NCBI GenBank assembly: GCA_021286965.1
Contig: JAJTBK010000558.1
Location: 1-5,494 of the forward strand
From: Comamonadaceae bacterium
GTDB taxonomy: Bacteria; Pseudomonadota; Gammaproteobacteria; Burkholderiales; Burkholderiaceae_C
Length of the DNA: 5,494 bases
Direction of reading: 5' to 3'
Shown here: positions 1-5,494 of the stretch, piece by piece
How positions within the stretch are numbered: position 1 is the first letter of the stretch
Layout of the letters: each line of letters starts with the position of its first letter
Notes under the pieces: model-generated
Databases searched by the model: none
What the model was told of the DNA's origin: nothing
The model's input: the letters and a program-made list of their open reading frames with translations, nothing else
Translations under genes and position numbers: made by a program

Positions 1-693
1 CATGTCGGTTTCGTACACCCGGTCGAGGTGGATCGGGCTGCCGGCCTGCTTGAGGATCAAATCCGTCAACCGCCCAAGGTAGGCCCCGGGCGCATAGCCA
101 AGGTAGGGCAGCGGTGCGCTGGCCACCCCCGGCAGGCGAAACAACGGCTGGCCGCTGGCATCGGGCTTGGCGTAGGGCGACAGCGCCTCCTCACCCAGGC
201 TGACCATTTCGTAGCGCTCGGGGTCGAGCTGGATGGGCTGCGAGGGGTGGTGGTAGGCGATCAGCAGATCGCAGCCGCCTTCGACCAGGCGCATCACCGC
301 ATCGTGCACGTTGAGCGCGATCAGGCGGCTTTTGAAGGGCCCGAACTGCTCGTGCAGCTGCGACACCCAGGCCGGGAAAAAGGTAAAGGCCAGGGTGTGC
401 GGCACGGCAAACGAGACCAGCTCCTTGCCCGCGCTGGTGTGCGCGCGCAGCATAGCGCGGGTGTTGTGCAGGCCCTGCAGCATCTCCAGCGCCTGGTCGT
501 ACAGCGTCTTGCCGGCCGGCGTCAGGCGCGTGGGGTAGGAGCTGCGATCGACCAGATCCGTACCCGCCCAGGCTTCAAGGGCCTGGATGCGGCGCGAAAA
601 GGCCGGCTGTGTGACGTGGCGCAGCTGCGCCGAGCGGCTAAAGCTGCGCGTCTCGGCCAGGCTGACGAAATCTTCTAACCATTTGGTTTCCAT
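1..693 (-). CDS. LysR-type transcriptional regulator, HypT(YjiE)-like, C-terminus cut by window edge
   Basis: DNA-binding transcription factor of the LysR family; 231 residues are visible and about 70 more are expected beyond the edge. Seen: a winged helix-turn-helix at about residues 3-62 with the recognition segment VTQPAFSRRIQALE (27-40), then a linker helix (about 63-90) and the first part of a periplasmic-binding-protein-like effector domain (from about 91). The opening METKWLEDF, the block QPAFSRRIQALE and the later YLGRLTD closely match E. coli HypT as I remember it. The ATG at 693-691 is chosen because an in-frame TAA lies only 9 bases upstream (705-703), which also excludes the roughly 10-residue N-terminal extension of E. 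coli HypT. No clear Shine-Dalgarno precedes it. It follows phnX on the same strand after 46 bases, so it may be the last gene of the AEP operon and may control it; target and ligand are unknown. The LysR family is certain, HypT kinship likely, and hypochlorite sensing is not supported. Confidence 0.93.
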   Translation of the reverse strand, partial: METKWLEDFVSLAETRSFSRSAQLRHVTQPAFSRRIQALEAWAGTDLVDRSSYPTRLTPAGKTLYDQALEMLQGLHNTRAMLRAHTSAGKELVSFAVPHTLAFTFFPAWVSQLHEQFGPFKSRLIALNVHDAVMRLVEGGCDLLIAYHHPSQPIQLDPERYEMVSLGEEALSPYAKPDASGQPLFRLPGVASAPLPYLGYAPGAYLGRLTDLILKQAGSPIHLDRVYETDM

Positions 694-739
694 GGCGCGG
701 CATTATCCGCCTGCGCGCGGGCGCCGGCGGGTGCCACGT
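694..739 (-). other. short phnX-LysR intergenic gap
   Basis: Forty-six bases separate the phnX stop from the LysR start. The stretch is very GC-rich. CCGCC (707-711) and GGCGG (726-730) could pair across a 14-base loop, but no T-run follows on the minus strand, so it does not look like an intrinsic terminator. A GATAAT hexamer (minus strand, 707-702) resembles a -10 box, but no matching -35 is seen. I find no convincing promoter or ribosome binding site. Confidence 0.5.
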
Positions 740-1552
740 TCAGGGCCGTTCGCCGCGCGCCAGGCGCTGCTCGATGTCGTCGAGCAGCGGCGGCAGGTCG
801 GCCACGGTGTCGATGACGAAATGCGCCCCGGCACGGCGAAACATTGCCCCCACGCGCTCGCGCACGGCGCCACGGGTGCGCTCGTCCGCCTGGTGGTATT
901 CCTCCAGCGTCCAGCCCGCCGGACTGCCCGAGAGCGCCAGGCCCACGGTCCACATGCCGGCGTTGCGCCCTTCGTCGATGCCCGGCAGCGTGTCGTCCAC
1001 CTTGATGCAATGCGACACCGCCCCAATGCGCATTTGGCGCACGCAATCGAGCGCCATCCACGGGCCCGGGCGGGCCCCGGCCTCCAGGTCATCGGCGCAG
1101 ACGGTGCAATCGGGCTGGTAGCCCTGCTCGGCAGCGAGCACCATCAGGCGCTGCATGACCTGGCGCGGGTAACCCGTGGTCGAGCCGATTTTCAAGCCCC
1201 GCTGGCGCAGCGCCTGGACGCACGCCAGGGCCCCCGGAATCAGGCGGCTGTGCAGCCCGACGCGCTCGACCTGCAGCGGCAAAAAGGTTTCATAGATGTG
1301 CCGAACCTCGGTCTCCTGCATCGCATGGCCGAAGCGGGCACGCCAGGCGGCGTCCAGCGCCGGCTCGCGCCCCAGCGCCTCGATGTGCTGCCACTTGCCC
1401 AGGCCCATGGGCGCACGCGCCTGCTCCAGGGTGATGTCAAAGTCGTAGGCGTCCTTGAAGGCATCGACAAAAATCTGCGTCGGCGCGAACGAACCGAAAT
1501 CGACGATGGTGCCAGCCCAGTCAAAAATGACGGCTTCGAGAAGGTGTTGCAT
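740..1552 (-). CDS. phnX: phosphonoacetaldehyde hydrolase (phosphonatase) PhnX
   Basis: Cytoplasmic haloacid-dehalogenase superfamily enzyme that hydrolyses phosphonoacetaldehyde to acetaldehyde and phosphate, the C-P bond-breaking step of AEP degradation. It has 270 residues, the usual family length. Seen: the nucleophile motif VIFDWAGTIVDFGSFAP (8-24) with Asp11 as the expected nucleophile and Ala13 in the position typical of PhnX; Lys53 in PMGLGKW, matching the Schiff-base lysine (Lys53) of the Bacillus cereus enzyme; the HAD motif II segment KIGSTTGYP; the RPGPWM loop; and the Mg-binding KVDDTLPGIDEGRNAGMWTVGL segment, split here as KVDDTLPGID then EGRNAGMWTVGL. The start at 1552 is supported by CAGGAGC 6 bases upstream; the frame stays open far above it, but that part is a shadow of phnW. 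It follows phnW by 17 bases and uses PhnW's product. One oddity: the loop before PWM seems one residue longer (AGARPGPWM) than in homologues I remember. Confidence 0.97.
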   Translation of the reverse strand: MQHLLEAVIFDWAGTIVDFGSFAPTQIFVDAFKDAYDFDITLEQARAPMGLGKWQHIEALGREPALDAAWRARFGHAMQETEVRHIYETFLPLQVERVGLHSRLIPGALACVQALRQRGLKIGSTTGYPRQVMQRLMVLAAEQGYQPDCTVCADDLEAGARPGPWMALDCVRQMRIGAVSHCIKVDDTLPGIDEGRNAGMWTVGLALSGSPAGWTLEEYHQADERTRGAVRERVGAMFRRAGAHFVIDTVADLPPLLDDIEQRLARGERP

Positions 1553-1558
1553 AGATTG

Positions 1559-1563
1559 CTCCT
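1559..1563 (-). promoter_or_regulatory. Shine-Dalgarno of phnX
   Basis: The minus strand reads AGGAG here within CAGGAGCAATCT, leaving 6 bases before the ATG at 1552. It lies in the 17-base gap after the phnW stop and fixes the phnX start, because the phnX frame remains open for about 350 codons upstream. Confidence 0.85.
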
Positions 1564-1569
1564 GTGGGA

Positions 1570-2697
1570 TCAAGCGGCGCAGGCGCCGGGCAGCAGGCCC
1601 AGTTGCCGCAGCGTGGCGCCGATGGCATGGACCACTTGGTCCACGTCCTCGGGGGTGATGGCACCGATACAGCCGACGCGGAAGGTCTCCACCTGCGTCA
1701 ACTTGCCGGGGTAGAGGATGAAGCCGCGCTGGCGCACGCCTTCGTAGAACGCCGGAAAACTCCACTGCGGGTGCGCCGGCGCATGGAAGGTGACGATGAT
1801 CGGCGACTGCAGCGCCGCATCGAGCAGCGGCCGCAGCCCCAGGGCTTGCAGGCCCTGCACGAGGCGCTCGCGGTTGGCGGCATAGCGCGCGCCCCGGGCC
1901 GGCTGGCCGCCCTCGGCCTGATACTGCTGCAGCGCCTCGACCAGGGCGGCAACGACGTGGGTCGGCGGCGTGAAGCGCCACTGGGTGGTTTTCTCCATGT
2001 ACTGCCACTGCGCGTGCAGATCCAGGGCCAGGGAATGGCATTGCCCGGCACTGGCCTGCAGTGCCTCGCGCCGCGCCAGCACGAAGCCCATGCCGGGCAC
2101 GCCCTCCAGGCATTTGCCCGAGGCGGCGATGAGGGCCTCGAACGGCGTCGCGCGCACATCGATCGGCAGGGCGCCAAAGGAGCTCATGGCGTCCACGATC
2201 AGCGCGCGCCCCTGGGCCGCGACGACGGCGGCAATCTCCTGCAGGGGGTTGACGATCCCGGTGCCGGTCTCGCAGTGCACCAGGGCAACGTGGGTGATGG
2301 CCGGGTCCGCCTGCAGGGCAGCGCCGATGGCGGCTGCATCCATGGCCTGGCCTTCGGCAAAAGGCAGGTGCACGACGGCACGGTCGAGTACCTGCAGGAT
2401 GTGCAGTATCCGCGCGCAATAGGCGCCGTTGTCGGGCACCAGCACCTTGCCGCTGCGCGGCACCAGGGTGCCCAGCGCGGCCTCGACGGCAAAGGTGCCG
2501 CTGCCCTGCAGGGGCACGCAGACGTGCGACGGTGCACCGTGCACGATGTCCAGCAACTGGCGGCACAGCTGACCGGTCATGCGGTTGAAGGCAGCATCCC
2601 AACTGCCCCAGTCGTGCAGCATGGCCTGCTTGGTGCGCAGCGACGTCGTCAGCGGGCCGGGGGTCAGCAGCAAGGGGTCTCGGTCAATCAGGGGCAT
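1570..2697 (-). CDS. phnW: 2-aminoethylphosphonate:pyruvate aminotransferase PhnW
   Basis: Cytoplasmic PLP-dependent aminotransferase (fold type I, class V) that converts AEP and pyruvate to phosphonoacetaldehyde and L-alanine, supplying the substrate of PhnX. It has 375 residues, the usual size for PhnW. Seen: the N-terminal signature [11 protein letters not shown] (9-19) and MLHDWGSWD (26-34); the phosphate-cup region [14 protein letters not shown] (62-75); Asp169 in [10 protein letters not shown], expected to contact the PLP ring nitrogen; Lys195 in [14 protein letters not shown], the expected Schiff-base lysine (Lys194 in the Salmonella enzyme); and Arg340 in ETFRVGCIG, matching the substrate carboxylate/phosphonate-binding arginine. 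All key residues are present, so it should be active. The start at 2697 is set by the conserved N-terminus; no strong Shine-Dalgarno precedes it. It lies 33 bases after the permease and 17 before phnX. The catalytic pair and the transporter make other class V aminotransferase functions unlikely. Confidence 0.97.
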   Translation of the reverse strand: MPLIDRDPLLLTPGPLTTSLRTKQAMLHDWGSWDAAFNRMTGQLCRQLLDIVHGAPSHVCVPLQGSGTFAVEAALGTLVPRSGKVLVPDNGAYCARILHILQVLDRAVVHLPFAEGQAMDAAAIGAALQADPAITHVALVHCETGTGIVNPLQEIAAVVAAQGRALIVDAMSSFGALPIDVRATPFEALIAASGKCLEGVPGMGFVLARREALQASAGQCHSLALDLHAQWQYMEKTTQWRFTPPTHVVAALVEALQQYQAEGGQPARGARYAANRERLVQGLQALGLRPLLDAALQSPIIVTFHAPAHPQWSFPAFYEGVRQRGFILYPGKLTQVETFRVGCIGAITPEDVDQVVHAIGATLRQLGLLPGACAA

Positions 2698-2730
2698 GGT
2701 TTTGCATCGCTTGAAGAAAAGGAAAACGAA
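2698..2730 (-). other. permease-phnW intergenic leader without clear Shine-Dalgarno
   Basis: Thirty-three bases between the permease stop and the phnW ATG. On the minus strand the upstream part is pyrimidine-rich (TTCGTTTTCCTTTTCTTC) and the part next to the ATG is A-rich; only a weak AAGCGA sits about 9 bases before the start. An ATG at 2707-2705 is out of frame with phnW. It is less GC-rich than its surroundings. No terminator hairpin or promoter is evident. Confidence 0.5.
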
Positions 2731-4437
2731 TCACGGCCGGCCCTGGCGCCAAGCCCGCTGGCGGCGCAGGAGCCAGCGCCCGAGCAGGGCGTGCAGCAGG
2801 CTGAACGCCGCCGTCGTGGCCATGACCAGCGTCGCCATGGCGGCGGCGGGGCCGAGTTCACCGGCCTCGTCCAGATTCAGGATGGCGACCGAGGCCGGCA
2901 AGGTCTGCGGGGCATAGAGGAACACCACGGCAGAGACGGTGGTCATGGCGTTGATGAACAGGTAGCGCGAAATTTCAAGAATCGCCGGCAGGCACAGCGG
3001 CAGCGTGACGCGCCAGAAGGTGACGATGCGGGCCACTTTGAGCGACACCGACACCGCCTCGAACTCACGATCGAGGCTCTTGAGCGCCGTCAGGGCCGTG
3101 AGGTGGCACGCCGTGTAGTAATGCACGACGTTGACGATCACCAGCAGCAGCAGCGTCTTGTACAGCCCCCCCAGGGGATGGCCCGGCTGGTTGAAAAACA
3201 GGATGTAGCCAATGCCCAGCACCAGCCCCGGCACCCCCATGGGCAGGGTTGCCAACGCCTGCACCGTGCGGTGCAAGGCGCTGTGGCGCAGGCCGGTTTT
3301 TTCCAGCAGATAGGCCGTGACGAAGATGAAGGGCGTACCCACCAGCGCCGTCCAGGCGGCCAGGCGCAGGCTGTTGAGGTAGGCATCGAGCAACCCGGCG
3401 TCGGCCAGGCCAGCGCTGTAGTGGCGCACGGTCCATGTCAGGTTGTACGGCCAGAAGGCGATGACCGAGGTGTAGGCGGCCATGCCGACGATGGCCAACA
3501 TGCACAGCGCCACCAGCGCCGTGAACAGCAGCAACGGCAGGTCGCGCCGCCAGTCGGGGCGGGCCACGTAGGGCACGGCCCGCGCCGTCAGGCTGGCCTG
3601 CTGGCGCTGCTGCACCTGCCGCTGCACCGCCAGCGACAGCAGCACCGGCAGCAGCAGCACCAGGGCCACGACCGCACCCCGGCCGAAGTTCTGCAGCCCC
3701 ACGGCCTGCACGTACAACTCCACCGCCAGCACCTTGAACTGGCCACCAATCACCTTCGGAATGCCGAATTCGCTCACCGAGGCGGCAAAAACCACCAGCG
3801 CGGCACTCACCAAACCGTAGCGGGCGCCGGGCAGCGTCACGGTGGTGAACCGGCGCCAACGGCTGGCACCCAGCGCCTGGGCGGCCTCGTGCAAACGCGC
3901 ATCGGACAGCGCCAGCGCCACCATCAGAATCATCAGCGCATGGGGAAAGGTGGCGAACACGGTCGCCAGAACGATTCCCAGCGGGCCATAGACGCTGCTC
4001 TCGCCGAGCAACGACTTGAGCACGCCCTGGGTGCCAAACCACTGGATGAACGCCAGCGCCCCCACCAGCGATGGCCCCAGCAGCGGCGTCAGCCCGAGCA
4101 GGCGCCACAGCCCCGGCCACGGCAGGCAGGCCCGCTGCAGGGCGTAGGCGTAGACGAAGGCCAGCGGTACGACGATGGCCGTCACCAGCGCGGCCACCCA
4201 CAGCGTATTCCAGGCGGCCGTGGCCGTGCCTGGGGCCAGGACAAAGGCGCGAAACTGCTGCAGGCTCCAGCTGCCGTCGGCAGCGCGCAGGCTGTGCACC
4301 AGCAGCGTGGCCAACGGCAGCAGCAGGAACAGCACCAGCGCCAGCGCCGCCAGCAGCAACACGAGGCCGCTGTGCACACGAACCCGGTGGAGGCGGCGCC
4401 CCGAGGCCCAGGGCCCGGCCAGATCGACGGTCGTCAT
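2731..4437 (-). CDS. phnU2: 2-aminoethylphosphonate ABC transporter permease, fused two-module type (PhnU2-like)
   Basis: Inner-membrane permease of a binding-protein-dependent importer, 568 residues with two binding-protein-dependent transport permease modules in one chain, as in the iron FbpB/PotB-like class. Hydrophobic segments lie near residues 24-49, 76-100, 111-134, 152-178, 206-227, 253-272, 299-323, 359-380, 391-416, 427-447, 480-508 and 533-555, consistent with about twelve helices. Module 1 has a good EAA loop (E184-A-A ... G190 ... L202-P203) for contact with the ATPase; module 2 has a degenerate one (E460-A-V ... S465 ... L479-P480). The ATG at 4437 is chosen because it overlaps the ATPase stop as ATGA and has AGGAG 5 bases upstream; an open extension of 58 codons above it is ATPase shadow. 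Its position directly before phnW-phnX is the main reason to assign AEP; from the protein alone, an iron or other phosphonate permease would be possible. The symbol follows the fused-permease naming, not Salmonella PhnU. Confidence 0.88.
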   Translation of the reverse strand: MTTVDLAGPWASGRRLHRVRVHSGLVLLLAALALVLFLLLPLATLLVHSLRAADGSWSLQQFRAFVLAPGTATAAWNTLWVAALVTAIVVPLAFVYAYALQRACLPWPGLWRLLGLTPLLGPSLVGALAFIQWFGTQGVLKSLLGESSVYGPLGIVLATVFATFPHALMILMVALALSDARLHEAAQALGASRWRRFTTVTLPGARYGLVSAALVVFAASVSEFGIPKVIGGQFKVLAVELYVQAVGLQNFGRGAVVALVLLLPVLLSLAVQRQVQQRQQASLTARAVPYVARPDWRRDLPLLLFTALVALCMLAIVGMAAYTSVIAFWPYNLTWTVRHYSAGLADAGLLDAYLNSLRLAAWTALVGTPFIFVTAYLLEKTGLRHSALHRTVQALATLPMGVPGLVLGIGYILFFNQPGHPLGGLYKTLLLLVIVNVVHYYTACHLTALTALKSLDREFEAVSVSLKVARIVTFWRVTLPLCLPAILEISRYLFINAMTTVSAVVFLYAPQTLPASVAILNLDEAGELGPAAAMATLVMATTAAFSLLHALLGRWLLRRQRAWRQGRP

Positions 4438-5494
4438 GCCAGCTCCTGCATCGGCATCAGCTGCTCCGGAGGAATGCCGATGCGCAAGGTTTGCCCCGGA
4501 ACGATGGGCCGCCCGGCCAGATAGTTGCTGGCGAACTGCGCCACCAGCGGCGCCAGCCCACCGGCCACCGGCGACAGGGTGACGAGGGAAAACGGCCCCA
4601 GGAACTCGCACTTGTCGGTGTGCGCATAGAAGCTGTTCTCCGCCGGCGCGATGCCGTCGTGCAGCCGGATGTCCTCGAAACGGACGTTGAAGCGGTACCG
4701 GCGCCCGGGCTGCAGGCGCGCCAGGCTGCGCAGCCGCAGTGCGCCATGGAGCACGTGGTGCTCATCGACCGCCAGGGCATCGATCGGATTGCTGCGGCCG
4801 ATGAAGGCAGCGACGAAAGCGTTCTCCGGCTGGTGGTAGATGTGCTGCGGCGTGCCCACCTGCTGGATGCGCCCGGCCTGCATCACCACCACCCGGTCGG
4901 CCATGGACAGCGCCTCTTCCTGGTCGTGCGTGACCATGATGGTGGTCACGCCCAGGGCCTGCTGCAGGCGGCGGATCTCGCCGCGCAGCCGCACGCGCTC
5001 GATGGCGTCGAGCGCCGACAACGGCTCATCGAGCAGCAGCAGATCGGGCCGGTTCGCCAGCGCCCGCGCCAGGGCCACGCGCTGCTGCTGCCCGCCCGAG
5101 AGCTGGGCCGGGTACTTCTCCTCGGTGCCCGGCAACCCAACCAGGGTCAGCATGTCATCGACCCGCTGGCGGTGCTGCGCGCGCCCGGCGCGCCAGCCGT
5201 TGAGCCCGTAGGCGACGTTCTGCCCGACGTTGAGGTTGGGAAACAGCGCGTACGACTGGAACACGATGCCAAAGTCGCGCGCCGCCGCCGGCCAGCGCGA
5301 GATGTCGCGGCCGGCGTGCAAAATGCGGCCGCTGTCCTGCGGCTCCAGCCCCGCAATCGCGCGCAGCAAGGTGGTCTTGCCGCAGCCCGAGGGCCCGAGG
5401 AGCACCAGGAATTCCCCACGCTCAGCGCTCAGACAAGCCTCCTGCAGCGCCACGAAGGCACCAAAGCGCTTGCTGACCTTGTCAATTTCCAGAT
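4434..5494 (-). CDS. phnT2: 2-aminoethylphosphonate ABC transporter ATP-binding protein (PhnT2-like), N-terminus cut by window edge
   Basis: Cytoplasmic ATPase that powers the importer. The visible 352 residues begin LEIDKVSKRFGAF, so only a few N-terminal residues are missing; a GTG at 5453 lies inside the conserved first strand region and is not the true start. Seen, counting from that Leu: Walker A GPSGCGKT (33-40), Q-loop VFQSYALFPNLNV (Gln79), signature LSGGQQQRVALARAL (131-145), Walker B LLLLDEP (151-157) with Glu156 as the catalytic base, D-loop SALD (159-162) and H-loop His189 in VTHDQEEALSMAD. A C-terminal regulatory extension of about 110 residues (from about 240) matches the TOBE type found in PotA/MalK-like ATPases. 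All catalytic residues are present. The stop overlaps the permease start by 4 bases. The family (spermidine/iron/phosphonate type) is certain; AEP specificity is inferred from phnW and phnX downstream. The periplasmic binding protein gene is probably just upstream, outside the window. Confidence 0.92.
   Translation of the reverse strand, partial: LEIDKVSKRFGAFVALQEACLSAERGEFLVLLGPSGCGKTTLLRAIAGLEPQDSGRILHAGRDISRWPAAARDFGIVFQSYALFPNLNVGQNVAYGLNGWRAGRAQHRQRVDDMLTLVGLPGTEEKYPAQLSGGQQQRVALARALANRPDLLLLDEPLSALDAIERVRLRGEIRRLQQALGVTTIMVTHDQEEALSMADRVVVMQAGRIQQVGTPQHIYHQPENAFVAAFIGRSNPIDALAVDEHHVLHGALRLRSLARLQPGRRYRFNVRFEDIRLHDGIAPAENSFYAHTDKCEFLGPFSLVTLSPVAGGLAPLVAQFASNYLAGRPIVPGQTLRIGIPPEQLMPMQELA
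4443..4447 (-). promoter_or_regulatory. Shine-Dalgarno of the permease gene
   Basis: The minus strand reads AGGAG within CAGGAGCTGGC, 5 bases before the ATG at 4437, inside the last codons of the ATPase gene. Together with the ATGA stop/start overlap it indicates translational coupling of ATPase and permease. Confidence 0.8.

Noticed and set aside
707..730. GC-rich inverted repeat between phnX and the LysR gene as a terminator
   Set aside because: The stem is only 5 base pairs around a 14-base loop, and no T-run follows on the minus strand.
28..1714. Plus-strand open frames opposite the LysR gene and phnX (28-678 and 587-1714)
   Set aside because: They lie wholly antisense to well-supported genes, have R/A/Q-rich composition and show no motifs or convincing ribosome sites.
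1553..2602. A 620-residue minus-strand frame that could be read as a long N-terminal fusion to PhnX
   Set aside because: The extra 350 codons are an off-frame reading of phnW with no domain; PhnX starts at 1552 with a good Shine-Dalgarno and is full family length.
3137..3157. Short CAG/GCA triplet runs here and near 3640-3660
   Set aside because: They are CTG leucine codon runs in permease membrane helices read on the opposite strand, not a repeat element.
1564..4524. Plus-strand open frame of 986 codons, antisense to phnW and the permease
   Set aside because: Its product is a low-complexity Q/R/H/G-rich string with no recognisable domain, typical of the antisense frame of GC-rich genes. 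The minus strand carries complete, motif-bearing proteins here.
4438..4611. Upstream extension of the permease to an earlier start at 4611
   Set aside because: The added 58 residues are R/A/G-rich, lie inside the ATPase gene and have no signal or membrane character. The ATG at 4437 has AGGAG and an ATGA overlap.

Overview
The window is GC-rich and densely coding, and every gene I can support lies on the minus strand. Composition and protein style (a PhnX opening like that of pseudomonads, many GCC/CTG/CGC codons, very short gaps) suggest a beta-proteobacterium, perhaps of the Comamonadaceae. That placement is an inference from sequence style, not from a marker gene.

In transcription order (high to low coordinates) the layout is: an ABC transporter ATPase missing only its first few residues (5494-4434); a fused two-module ABC permease whose ATG overlaps the ATPase stop (4437-2731); 2-aminoethylphosphonate:pyruvate aminotransferase PhnW (2697-1570); phosphonoacetaldehyde hydrolase PhnX (1552-740); and a LysR-type regulator that runs off the low-coordinate edge (693-1). 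The largest gap is 46 bases and no terminator-like structure separates the genes, so they look like one transcription unit.

Together they form an uptake and breakdown pathway for 2-aminoethylphosphonate (AEP, ciliatine). The ATPase and permease import AEP. PhnW moves its amino group to pyruvate, giving phosphonoacetaldehyde and alanine. PhnX then cleaves the C-P bond to give acetaldehyde and phosphate. The periplasmic binding protein needed by the importer is not in the window; it is expected just beyond base 5494 but cannot be seen.

The pathway itself is known. The less ordinary element is the regulator: its N-terminal half resembles E. coli HypT (YjiE), the hypochlorite-responsive LysR factor, but it lacks the N-terminal cysteine extension and appears to lack two of the three redox-active methionines. 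I found no tRNA, rRNA, CRISPR, insertion sequence or notable repeat, and no evidence for a wholly new system. The long plus-strand open frames are shadows of the minus-strand genes.
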